Below, piece after piece: positions 17,325 to 25,311 of a stretch of DNA of 64,000 nt. Made by a program: the position numbers and the translations under genes. Source of the DNA: an uncultured Bacilli bacterium (GTDB lineage Bacteria > Bacillota_I > Bacilli_A > RF39 > UBA660); assembly GCA_934098525.1 (NCBI GenBank), contig CAKONZ010000004.1, forward strand, positions 62,001 through 126,000, given 5' to 3'. Every line of letters begins with the position of its first letter. Position 1 is the first letter of the stretch. The notes beneath the pieces are model-generated. The model was given only the letters and a program-made list of their open reading frames with translations, was not told where the DNA came from and searched no databases.

Positions 17325-20300
17325 ATGTATATGAAAAAAATAAAAAACAAAAAACAAAAAATAATAATAGCAGTAACAATACTATTAATAGGCTTAATAC
17401 CAATACTAACAATATATAACCTAAACAACCCAACAACACTAAATAAAATAATAGCAAACAAAATATATAAAGAACCAGCAAACAAAAACTTTAAAGACGA
17501 TAACCTATATAATTGTATAATAGACAGATATAACATAAAAAACAAAACATCACTACCATACACAACAAACCTAACAGATGAACAATTACTTACTATAACA
17601 GAATTAAGTTGTTGGGGCCTTGGCAAAAAAGAAGAAGAAAAAATAACAAATGCAAGTGGTATTGAAAAATTAACTAATTTAACATCTTTAAATTTGTGGT
17701 ATAATAACCTAACTACAATAGATATAAGTAAAAATACAAATTTAACATATTTAAAATTATATAATAATAACTTAAGTACCATAGATGTAAGCGAGAACGT
17801 AAATTTAACATCTTTAGATTTATCTGAAAATAACCTAAGTACAATTGATGTGAGTAAAAATATAAAATTAACATATTTAGATTTAGGATATAATAAACTA
17901 AGTACAATAGACGTAAGTAACAATATAAATTTAACATCTTTAAGTTTAAGTCGTAATAACCTAAGTACAATAGACGTAAGTAACAATACAAATTTAACAT
18001 CTTTAGGTTTAGATTTTAATAATCTAAGTACCATAGATGTAAGTAATAATACAAATTTAACAGAATTATATTTATACAATAATAACTTAAGTACCATAGA
18101 TTTAAGTAATAATGTGAATTTAACAAAATTAGATTTAAGTAATAATAACCTAAGCACCATAGATGTAAGTAACAATGTAAATTTAACAAAATTAAATTTA
18201 TATAATAATAAATTAAGTACCATAGATGTAAGTAATAATGTAAATTTAACAGAATTAGATTTACATGGTAATAAATTAAGTACCATAGATGTAAGCGAGA
18301 ACGTAAATTTAACATCTTTAGGTTTACTTAATAATAACCTAAGTACCATAGATGTTAGTAATAATGTAAATTTAACATCTTTAAGTTTATATGGAAATAG
18401 CTTAAGCACAATAGATGTAAGCAATAATGTAAATTTAACATATTTAAGTTTATACGGAAATAAATTAAGTACCATAGATTTAAGTAATAATGTAAATTTA
18501 ACATATTTAAGTTTATACGGAAATAAATTAAGTACCATAGATTTAAGTAATAATGTAAATTTAACAGAATTATATTTACATAATAATGACCTAACCATAA
18601 TAGATTTAAGCAACAATACAAAATTAAAGACATTATATTTGCATAATAATAACCTAAGTACAATAGATTTAAGTAATAATGTTAATTTAAAATATTTATA
18701 TTTATATAATAATAACTTTACATTAGGAAGTGTTTACTTAAAAAAAGATGAATCAATAAAAGAAACAAAAAATATAAAATTACCATCTAGATTCCCAATA
18801 AGTTATGAAATAGAAAACACTGAAATAGCAAACTATGAAGAGGGAAAAATAACTGGATTAAAAACAGGAAACTCTAAAATAACAGCAACACTAAATGGTG
18901 TTAAAGAAAGTAAAGCATCTGATGCTAAAGACATAAAAGTATCAGGAAACATATATGTATATGATTATACAAGTGAAGTATATGATTTAAGTAAAGACTA
19001 CATCTATACAGGTACTAATGACTTTGATAAAAGTAAAATAACTTGTATAAACTGTACAATTGAGACAAATAATAATAAACTTATAATAAAAGCAAACGAT
19101 GAAGTAGTAAAAGAATATAAATTAGTAAAAATATCAAGTACAACATATGATTTAAATAAAGACTATATCTATACAGGTACTAATAATTTTGATAAAAGTA
19201 AAATAACTTGTACAAATTGTAATATTGAAATAAGTGATAATAATTTATTAATAAAAATAAATGACCAAATATTAGATCAATATACTTTATCTAAAATATC
19301 TAGTAGTAAGTATACTATAACTAATGATTATATTTATACAGGTACTAGTGATCTTGATAAGAGTAAGATAACATGTACAAATTGTACAACTGAAGTAAGT
19401 GATAATAAATTAATAGTAAAAGTAGGAACTGAAGTAGTAAAAGAATACAAGTTAGCAAAAATATCAAGTACAACATATGATTTAAGTAAAGATTATATCT
19501 ATACAGGTGCTAGTGATCTTGATAAAAGTAAAATAACATGTACAAATTGTACAACTGAATTAAATGATAATAAACTTATAATAAAAGTAGGAACTGAAAT
19601 AGTAAAAGAATATAAATTAGTAAAAATATCAAGTACAACATATGATTTAAATAAAGATTATATCTATACAGGTGCTAGTGATCTTGATAAAAGTAAGATA
19701 ACATGTACAAACTGTAATATTGAAATAAGTAATAATAATTTATTAATAAAAATAAATGACCAAATATTAGATCAATATACTTTATCTAAAATATCTAGTA
19801 GTAAGTATACTATAACTAATGATTATATCTATACTGGTACTAATGATTTTGATAAAAGTAAAGTTGCATGTACAAATTGTACAGCTGAAGTAAGTGATAA
19901 TAAATTAATAATAAAAGTAGGTACTGATATAGTAAAAGAATATAAATTAGCAAAAATATCAAGTACTACATATAACCTAAATAAAGACTATATTTATACT
20001 GGTACTAGTGACTTTGATAAAAGTAAAATAACATGTACAAAATGTACAACTGAAGTAAGTGATAATAAACTTATAGTAAAAGTAGGTACTGATATAGTAA
20101 AAGAATATAAGCTAGTAAAAATATCAAGTACTACTTATAACTTAAGTAAAGACTATATTTATACTGGTACTAATAATTTTGATAAAAGTAAAATAACTTG
20201 TACAAATTGTAATATTGAAATAAGTGATAATAATTTATTAATAAAAATAAATGATCAAATATTAGATCAATATACTTTATCTAAAATATCAAGTACAACA

Positions 20301-20666
20301 TATGATTTAAGTAAAGATGATATTTATTTAAATCAAAATGAAAGTATTGATAAAAGTAAAATAACTTGTACTAATTGTACTATTGAGATAAGTAATAATA
20401 AACTTATAGTAAAAGTAAATGATGAAGTAGTAAAAGAATATACAATAAAATATAATGCTCCTACCTATAAAAAAGGAGATATCAATCATGATGGAAAAGT
20501 AAATGTTTTAGATGTAGGTAAGTTATTTTCACATGTAAGAGGAAAATCTATTATAAAAGATGAATCATTATTAAAAGAATGTGATTTAAATAATGATGGT
20601 AAAGTAAATATATTAGATGTAGGTAAATTATTCTCTTTTGTAAGAGGTAAGACAAAAACTTTATAA
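17325..20666 (+). CDS. Giant extracellular leucine-rich-repeat protein with nine 55-residue repeats and a C-terminal dockerin
   Basis: About 1113 residues. A signal anchor (near 10-32) is followed by an N-terminal cap with Cys (YNCIIDRYN and ELSCWG), then sixteen 21-residue LRRs (consensus NLT-L-L--NNLSTIDVSNN), a Big_2-like Ig domain (about 470-535, ending ITGLKTGNSKITATL), nine 55-residue repeats each with a CTNC-type Cys pair and KDYIYTGT, and a dockerin with two Ca-binding loops (DINHDGKVNVLD and DLNNDGKVNILD). The dockerin implies docking to a cohesin-bearing surface protein; the LRRs suggest binding of host or dietary ligands. No LPXTG motif is present. GTG 17322, ATG 17325 and ATG 17331 are all possible starts; AAGG spacing favours 17325. 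It stands alone between the OLE/oapA unit and der. Confidence 0.85.
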   Translation: MYMKKIKNKKQKIIIAVTILLIGLIPILTIYNLNNPTTLNKIIANKIYKEPANKNFKDDNLYNCIIDRYNIKNKTSLPYTTNLTDEQLLTITELSCWGLGKKEEEKITNASGIEKLTNLTSLNLWYNNLTTIDISKNTNLTYLKLYNNNLSTIDVSENVNLTSLDLSENNLSTIDVSKNIKLTYLDLGYNKLSTIDVSNNINLTSLSLSRNNLSTIDVSNNTNLTSLGLDFNNLSTIDVSNNTNLTELYLYNNNLSTIDLSNNVNLTKLDLSNNNLSTIDVSNNVNLTKLNLYNNKLSTIDVSNNVNLTELDLHGNKLSTIDVSENVNLTSLGLLNNNLSTIDVSNNVNLTSLSLYGNSLSTIDVSNNVNLTYLSLYGNKLSTIDLSNNVNLTYLSLYGNKLSTIDLSNNVNLTELYLHNNDLTIIDLSNNTKLKTLYLHNNNLSTIDLSNNVNLKYLYLYNNNFTLGSVYLKKDESIKETKNIKLPSRFPISYEIENTEIANYEEGKITGLKTGNSKITATLNGVKESKASDAKDIKVSGNIYVYDYTSEVYDLSKDYIYTGTNDFDKSKITCINCTIETNNNKLIIKANDEVVKEYKLVKISSTTYDLNKDYIYTGTNNFDKSKITCTNCNIEISDNNLLIKINDQILDQYTLSKISSSKYTITNDYIYTGTSDLDKSKITCTNCTTEVSDNKLIVKVGTEVVKEYKLAKISSTTYDLSKDYIYTGASDLDKSKITCTNCTTELNDNKLIIKVGTEIVKEYKLVKISSTTYDLNKDYIYTGASDLDKSKITCTNCNIEISNNNLLIKINDQILDQYTLSKISSSKYTITNDYIYTGTNDFDKSKVACTNCTAEVSDNKLIIKVGTDIVKEYKLAKISSTTYNLNKDYIYTGTSDFDKSKITCTKCTTEVSDNKLIVKVGTDIVKEYKLVKISSTTYNLSKDYIYTGTNNFDKSKITCTNCNIEISDNNLLIKINDQILDQYTLSKISSTTYDLSKDDIYLNQNESIDKSKITCTNCTIEISNNKLIVKVNDEVVKEYTIKYNAPTYKKGDINHDGKVNVLDVGKLFSHVRGKSIIKDESLLKECDLNNDGKVNILDVGKLFSFVRGKTKTL
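17676..18683 (+). repeat. Sixteen tandem 63-bp LRR-coding repeats
   Basis: In-frame tandem units of 21 codons. Repeats 13 and 14 encode identical residues, and several neighbours differ at only one or two codons, a sign of recent expansion by slippage or unequal exchange. A seventeenth, incomplete unit follows to about 18725. Confidence 0.92.
18975..20459 (+). repeat. Nine tandem 165-bp repeats with a 495-bp higher-order period
   Basis: Units begin at 18975, 19140, 19305, 19470, 19635, 19800, 19965, 20130 and 20295. Units 2, 5 and 8 form a distinct subtype (ending KINDQILDQYTLSKISS), exactly 495 bp apart, so the array grew by copying blocks of three units. The ninth unit is more diverged and has an extra residue. 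Confidence 0.92.
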
Positions 20667-20693
20667 AAAGGCTAGTATTTTCTAGCTTTTTTT
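20667..20693 (+). terminator. Terminator after the LRR-dockerin gene
   Basis: AAAAAGGCTAG pairs with CTAGCTTTTT around a short loop, followed by T residues. GTTATAAT, a possible -10 for der, follows directly. Confidence 0.75.
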
Positions 20694-20723
20694 GTTATAA
20701 TCATACCGATTGAGGTGATTAAT

Positions 20724-22037
20724 ATGAATTTACCAACAGTATGTATAGTAGGGCGTCCTAATGTAGGAAAGAGCACAATTTTTAATAAGTTAGTAGGAAA
20801 AAAAATATCTATTATAGAAGATACTCCAGGAGTAACAAGAGATAGAATATATGGAGAAGTAAATTATAAAAATCATAAATTTAATCTTATAGATACAGGA
20901 GGAATAGATGTATCTAAAGAAATATTTAACGACGAAATAAAAGTTCAAGTAGAAATAGGTATATTAGAATCAGATAAAATAATTTTTGTAGTAGATGGTA
21001 AAGAAGGATTAACTGCAAATGATTTAGAAGTAAGAGATATGCTTAGAAAATCAGGAAAAGAAGTAATTGTTGCAATTAATAAAATTGACCACAGAGATTC
21101 TAAACATCATGCATATGATTTTTATGAACTAGGATTTGATAAATATATAGAAGTAAGTGGAGAACAAAATTTAGGAATAGCAGATCTTTTAGATGAAATA
21201 ACAAAAGATTTTAAAGAAGTTGAAAAAGATGAAGATGAAACAACAAAAATATGTGTAATAGGACGTCCTAATGTAGGAAAAAGTAGTTTAGTAAATGCTT
21301 TAATTAATGAAGAAAGAGTAATTGTTTCTTCAGTAGCAGGAACAACTAGAGATGCAGTAGATATAGATTTTAAATATGATAAAGAAGATTATATTTTAAT
21401 CGATACTGCAGGAATGAGAAAAAAAGGAAAAGTATTTGAAAAAATAGAAAAATATTCATTATTAAGAAGTATGAGAGCTATAGATAGATCAGATATTTGT
21501 CTTTTAGTAATAAATAGAGAAGAAGGTATCATTGAACACGATAAACATATAGCAGGATATGCTGAAAAATCAGGTAAAGGTTTAATAATAGTAGTAAACA
21601 AATGGGATACTGTAGACAATAAAGATCAAGATATAAAAAACTTTACAAAAGATATAAGAGAAGAATTTAAATTTATTCCATATGCTCCAGTAGTATTCTT
21701 ATCAGCACTAACTAAAAAAAGAATTCATACTCTTATGCCAGAAGTAAAAAGAGTAAAAGAAAACATAAAAAAAGAAGTAAAAACATCAGTACTAAATGAA
21801 GTAATAATGGATGCATATCAACTAAATCCTGCTCCATCATACAAAGGAAAAAGACTAAAAATATATTATGTTCATCAATCAGGAATAAAACCTCCTAAAT
21901 TTACCTTTAATGTTAATGACAAAACATTAGTCCATTTTTCATACCTTAGATATTTAGAAAATAAAATAAGAGAAAACTTTGATTTTGAAGGTACACCAAT
22001 AGAAATAACATTTAAAAATAAAAATGATTTATTATAA
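20724..22037 (+). CDS. der: Double-GTPase ribosome assembly factor Der/EngA
   Basis: A 437-residue protein with two GTPase domains in tandem and a C-terminal KH-like domain, the family architecture. First domain: GRPNVGKSTIFN, DTPGVTRDR, DTGGID, NKID. Second domain: GRPNVGKSSLVN, GTTRDAVD, DTAGMRKK, NKWD. The C-terminal KH part includes NPAPSYKGKRLKIYY and PPKFTF. It acts in 50S subunit maturation. GAGGTGATT supports ATG 20724 over the in-frame GTG 20715, which lies inside that ribosome site. Confidence 0.97.
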   Translation: MNLPTVCIVGRPNVGKSTIFNKLVGKKISIIEDTPGVTRDRIYGEVNYKNHKFNLIDTGGIDVSKEIFNDEIKVQVEIGILESDKIIFVVDGKEGLTANDLEVRDMLRKSGKEVIVAINKIDHRDSKHHAYDFYELGFDKYIEVSGEQNLGIADLLDEITKDFKEVEKDEDETTKICVIGRPNVGKSSLVNALINEERVIVSSVAGTTRDAVDIDFKYDKEDYILIDTAGMRKKGKVFEKIEKYSLLRSMRAIDRSDICLLVINREEGIIEHDKHIAGYAEKSGKGLIIVVNKWDTVDNKDQDIKNFTKDIREEFKFIPYAPVVFLSALTKKRIHTLMPEVKRVKENIKKEVKTSVLNEVIMDAYQLNPAPSYKGKRLKIYYVHQSGIKPPKFTFNVNDKTLVHFSYLRYLENKIRENFDFEGTPIEITFKNKNDLL

Positions 22038-22063
22038 CAAATTTATACCTCTTACATAAATTA
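22037..22063 (+). promoter_or_regulatory. Sigma-K-type mother-cell promoter of the SpoVIF gene
   Basis: AC at 22037-22038, 16 bases, then CATAAATTA at 22055-22063, matching the known mother-cell consensus AC-N16/17-CATANNNTA. The -10 lies in the loop of a hairpin. In Bacillus spoVIF is a late mother-cell gene. Confidence 0.5.
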
Positions 22064-22078
22064 TAGTAGGAGGTTTTT
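22047..22078 (+). terminator. Terminator hairpin after der containing the SpoVIF ribosome site
   Basis: ACCTCTTAC pairs with GTAGGAGGT (one G-U) around a 10-nt loop, then TTTTATTTT. The GGAGG in the 3' arm is the ribosome site of the next gene, which starts with TTG at 22082. Confidence 0.65.
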
Positions 22079-22081
22079 ATT

Positions 22082-22327
22082 TTGAGATTAACAGATAGCT
22101 TTTTTAAAAAAGTAGAAAATAAAACAAATATAAAAAAGGATACAATTTTATCTTTAGCAGAAAAACTACAAGGAGATAACATGAAAAATGAAGATGCTTT
22201 AAGAGATGTAATTGAATCAATTAGTAAAATGACAGGTAAAAATGTACCAAAAGAAAAACAAGATAAAATCATTAATACTATTTTAGAAGATAAGGTACCA
22301 AAAGACCTAAATAAATTTATAGACTAA
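22082..22327 (+). CDS. spoVIF: Stage VI sporulation protein F (SpoVIF-like)
   Basis: An 81-residue protein with a TTG start, fixed by GGAGG eight bases upstream. The sequence fits the small SpoVIF family in order: FFKKVENKTNIKKD, a Leu/Ala helix, DALRDVIESISKMTGK, then VPKEKQDKIINTIL and KVPKDL. In Bacillus SpoVIF acts in the mother cell in assembly of the GerE-dependent spore coat. The sigma-K-like promoter supports this role. It is placed between der and ruvAB, with its own terminator. Confidence 0.72.
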   Translation: MRLTDSFFKKVENKTNIKKDTILSLAEKLQGDNMKNEDALRDVIESISKMTGKNVPKEKQDKIINTILEDKVPKDLNKFID

Positions 22328-22341
22328 TATTAGTCTTTTTT
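22318..22341 (+). terminator. Terminator after spoVIF
   Basis: AGACTAATATTAGTCT is a perfect palindrome overlapping the stop codon and is followed by six T. Confidence 0.75.
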
Positions 22342-22394
22342 ATTGCAAACTTATGTTTGATGTGCTATATTTAAAACATAAGGATAGTGATAAT

Positions 22395-22946
22395 ATGTAT
22401 TCATATATAATAGGAAAAATTACAGAACAATACTCTAATTTTATAGTAGTAGAAAATAATAAAATAGGATATTTAATTAATGTATCTAATCCATTTTCTT
22501 TTGAATTAGATAAGGAATATAAAATATATTTATATCAACAAATAAGAGAAGATGAAAATTCTTTATACGGTTTTAAAACTCAAGAAGAAAAAGATTTATT
22601 TTTAAAACTAATAAGTGTAAAAGGTATAGGACCTAAAATGGCTTTACCAATGCTTGCTACAGGTAGTATTGAAGGAATAACAGATGCCATAGAAAGAGAA
22701 AATATATTATATTTAAAAAAATTTCCTAAAATAGGTGAAAAAGCTGCAAGACAAATTATTTTAGATTTAAAAGGAAAATTAAATATAGAATCAATTGAAG
22801 AAGAAAAAACAAATGAAGATTTAATAGAAGTTTTAAAAGGATTAGGATATAAAGAAAAAGAAATAAAACAAGTTATACCAAAAGTAAATAAAGAATTAAA
22901 ACTAGAAGATCAAATAAAAGAATCATTAAAACTATTATTAAGATAG
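22395..22946 (+). CDS. ruvA: Holliday junction branch migration protein RuvA
   Basis: 183 residues with the expected N-terminal OB fold beginning MYSYIIGKIT, the two helix-hairpin-helix motifs (ISVKGIGPKMAL and FPKIGEKAARQIILDL) that grip the junction backbone, and a C-terminal domain (LKGLGYKEKEI) that regulates RuvB. ATG 22353 is in frame 14 codons upstream, but the family N-terminus and AGGATAGTGA point to ATG 22395. It forms an operon with ruvB, 11 bases downstream. No ruvC is present, as usual in Firmicutes. Confidence 0.95.
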   Translation: MYSYIIGKITEQYSNFIVVENNKIGYLINVSNPFSFELDKEYKIYLYQQIREDENSLYGFKTQEEKDLFLKLISVKGIGPKMALPMLATGSIEGITDAIERENILYLKKFPKIGEKAARQIILDLKGKLNIESIEEEKTNEDLIEVLKGLGYKEKEIKQVIPKVNKELKLEDQIKESLKLLLR

Positions 22947-22957
22947 GGGAAAAAGTT

Positions 22958-23944
22958 ATGAAAGTAAAAATGGAAGAAGAAAAAGAAGTAGAATATGAAT
23001 CTACAATAAGACCTAAAACACTAGATCAATACATAGGACAAAGTGAAGTAAAAGAAAACATGAAAGTATTTATTGAAGCTGCTAAAAAAAGAGGAGAAAG
23101 TCTTGATCATGTATTATTATACGGTCCTCCTGGACTTGGAAAAACAACAATGGCTTATATTATTGCTAATGAATTAAATACTAATATCAAAACAGCTTCA
23201 GGACCATCAATTGAAAAATCAGGTGATCTAGCAGCCATTCTATCTACTCTTGAACCAGGAGATGTATTATTTATTGATGAAATACATCGTATGCCAAGAT
23301 TTATTGAAGAAATACTATATCCAGCTATGGAAGATTTCACTCTAGACATAATAATAGGAAATGATGGATCTACAAGAAATATAAAAATAGACTTACCACC
23401 ATTTACATTAGTAGGAGCTACAACAAGAGCTGGTGACATAACATCACCATTAAGAGATAGATTTGGTATTGTCAATAAAATGCAATACTATACAATTGAT
23501 GAATTAACAGACATAGTAAAAAGAACCTCAAAAGTACTTTCAACTCCAATAGATAATCAAGCTGCCATAGAATTAGCCAAAAGAAGTAGAGGAACACCAA
23601 GAATAGCTAATAAATTATTTAAAAGAGTAAGAGACTTTGCTCAAGTTGAAGACAAAGAAACAATAGATTTAGAAATCACAACTAAAGCTCTTGATAGACT
23701 AAAAATAGATCCTATGGGACTAGATGAAACTGATAAAGAATTACTACTTACTATCATAGATAAATATAATGGTGGTCCAGTAGGAATAGATACTCTTGCT
23801 ACTTCAATAGGAGAAGAAACATCAACTATAGAAGATATGTATGAGCCATATTTAATTCAAATTGGTTTTATGAAAAGAACATCACGTGGTAGAATAGCTA
23901 CAGAAAAAGCCATAAATTATTTTAACAACAACATAAAAAAATAA
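22958..23944 (+). CDS. ruvB: Holliday junction helicase motor RuvB
   Basis: A 328-residue AAA+ ATPase. N-terminal RPKTLDQYIGQ, Walker A YGPPGLGKTT, Walker B FIDEIHR, sensor I GATTRAG, arginine-finger region SPLRDRFG, sensor II region RGTPRIANKLFKRVRD, and the C-terminal winged helix with GGPVGIDTLA and IGFMKRTSRGR. It drives branch migration with RuvA. A bidirectional terminator follows the stop. Confidence 0.97.
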   Translation: MKVKMEEEKEVEYESTIRPKTLDQYIGQSEVKENMKVFIEAAKKRGESLDHVLLYGPPGLGKTTMAYIIANELNTNIKTASGPSIEKSGDLAAILSTLEPGDVLFIDEIHRMPRFIEEILYPAMEDFTLDIIIGNDGSTRNIKIDLPPFTLVGATTRAGDITSPLRDRFGIVNKMQYYTIDELTDIVKRTSKVLSTPIDNQAAIELAKRSRGTPRIANKLFKRVRDFAQVEDKETIDLEITTKALDRLKIDPMGLDETDKELLLTIIDKYNGGPVGIDTLATSIGEETSTIEDMYEPYLIQIGFMKRTSRGRIATEKAINYFNNNIKK

Positions 23945-23973
23945 ATATCTACAAATTGATATTTATTTTTTTA
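23942..23973. terminator. Terminator shared by ruvB and cse60
   Basis: AAATATC (23943-23949) pairs with GATATTT (23958-23964), followed by a run of T that lies over the end of the minus-strand cse60 gene. Confidence 0.65.
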
Positions 23974-24136
23974 ATAAAAGTAAAGCTGAAAAAGAATATA
24001 TTTGTTCTTCTCCAAAAGCAAAAGAATTAATCTGATATTTTATATCAAATAACTCATAATCATTATCAGATAAAAAACTATTAATCTTTTCTTCTAAATC
24101 TTCCTCTGATTCCTCATCAAATACTTTTACAAACAT
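23963..24136 (-). CDS. cse60: Sporulation protein Cse60-like, 57 residues
   Basis: A short gene opposite to ruvB and queA. The product begins MFVKVFDEESEEDLEEKIN and continues with FDIKYQINS and GEEQIYSFSALLLL, which follows the Cse60 family of Bacillus (K-FDEE-E-DLE, DIKYS, EEQIYC-SAM). A well-placed GGAGATGA ribosome site precedes ATG 24136. In Bacillus cse60 is controlled by sigma-E, and the protein's function is unknown. It fills what would otherwise be an empty 300-base gap. Confidence 0.78.
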   Translation of the reverse strand: MFVKVFDEESEEDLEEKINSFLSDNDYELFDIKYQINSFAFGEEQIYSFSALLLLKK

Positions 24137-24227
24137 TAAATCATCTCCAATAAAAATATATCATAATATTATAAGAAAAAAGTCGTATTTACTTATAAAA
24201 CCAATTATGATATAATACAAACGAATT

Positions 24228-24257
24228 AAAGTTACTAACTACTGTTAAGTAATTTTT
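24228..24257 (+). promoter_or_regulatory. Leader hairpin with T run before queA
   Basis: Arms TTAC/TAAC and GTTA/GTAA close around a TACT loop and are followed by six T, then GGAGG for queA. A TATAAT lies near 24211-24216. It looks like an attenuator, but no ligand-binding domain is seen; the preQ1-I signature is absent. Confidence 0.45.
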
Positions 24258-24270
24258 TAATGGAGGTATT

Positions 24271-25311
24271 ATGAAAACAGATGATTTCGATTACTATTTA
24301 CCAGAAGAATTAATAGCACAAACACCATTACCAGATAGAGCATCATCAAGATTAATGTTACTAGATAAAAACACTGGTAAAATAAAACATGAAATATTTA
24401 AAAATATAATAAATTATTTACAACCTGGTGATGCCTTAGTACTAAATAATACTAAAGTAATACCTGCCAGATTAATTGGTGAAAAAGAAGAAACAAAAGC
24501 TACAATAGAACTATTAATGTTAAAAGATTTAGGAAATGACACATGGGAATGTTTAGTAAAACCTGCTAGAAGAGTAAAAATAGATACAATAGTATCTTTT
24601 GGCCAAGGTCTACTAAAAGCAAGATGCATTAAAGAATTTGATGAAGGAATAAAACATTTTAAATTAGAATATAAAGGAATCCTTTTAGAAATACTAGATA
24701 AATTAGGTACTATGCCACTACCACCATATATTCATGAACAATTAAAAGATCAAGATAGATACCAAACAGTTTATGCAAAAATATCAGGAAGTGCTGCAGC
24801 ACCAACTGCAGGACTTCATTTTACAAAAGAATTATTACAACAAATAGAAAAAAAAGGTGTCAAAGTCTTATACATAACATTACATGTTGGTTTAGGTACA
24901 TTTAGACCTGTAAAAGTAGATGATGTAACCAAACATCAAATGCATAGTGAATACTTCTCAATGTCAAAAGAAGTAGCAAATGAATTAAATAAAATAAAAA
25001 AAGAAAATCATAAAATAATTAGTGTAGGTACAACAACTACTAGAACATTAGAGACAATAATGACAAGATATAACAAATTTGTTGAAGTAAGCGGTAATAC
25101 AGATATATTTATCTATCCTGGATACAAATTTAAAGCAGTAGATACTCAAATAACAAATTTTCATCTTCCAAAATCAACTCTTGTCATGTTAGTAAGTGCT
25201 TTTGCTAGTAAAGATATAATACTAAAAGCATACAAAATAGCAGTAGAAGAAAAATATCGTTTCTTCTCATTTGGTGATGCTATGATGATAGGAGATTTTA
25301 AAGATGAGTAA
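24271..25311 (+). CDS. queA: S-adenosylmethionine:tRNA ribosyltransferase-isomerase QueA
   Basis: 346 residues. Converts preQ1 at tRNA position 34 to epoxyqueuosine using the ribosyl part of SAM. Signatures: N-terminal DFDYYLPEELIAQTPLPDR, LVLNNTKVIPARL, AAPTAGLHFT, LHVGLGTFRPV, TTTTRTLE, ITNFHLPKSTLVMLVSAF and YRFFSFGDAMMI. The stop overlaps the tgt start by 8 bases. Together with tgt it forms the late queuosine unit; the preQ0/preQ1 synthesis genes are not here, so the organism may salvage the precursor. Confidence 0.97.
   Translation: MKTDDFDYYLPEELIAQTPLPDRASSRLMLLDKNTGKIKHEIFKNIINYLQPGDALVLNNTKVIPARLIGEKEETKATIELLMLKDLGNDTWECLVKPARRVKIDTIVSFGQGLLKARCIKEFDEGIKHFKLEYKGILLEILDKLGTMPLPPYIHEQLKDQDRYQTVYAKISGSAAAPTAGLHFTKELLQQIEKKGVKVLYITLHVGLGTFRPVKVDDVTKHQMHSEYFSMSKEVANELNKIKKENHKIISVGTTTTRTLETIMTRYNKFVEVSGNTDIFIYPGYKFKAVDTQITNFHLPKSTLVMLVSAFASKDIILKAYKIAVEEKYRFFSFGDAMMIGDFKDE

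Noticed and set aside
17312..18663. Long minus-strand open frames opposite the LRR region (up to 434 codons)
   Set aside because: They mirror the 63-bp repeat in the reverse frame, have no ribosome site and give repetitive Leu-rich nonsense.
17676..20459. Regular repeats resembling a CRISPR array
   Set aside because: The repeats are in-frame multiples of 21 and 55 codons inside one gene, with no unique spacers and no cas genes.
24200..24270. preQ1 riboswitch before queA-tgt
   Set aside because: The short preQ1-I signature is absent; only a hairpin and T run are seen.
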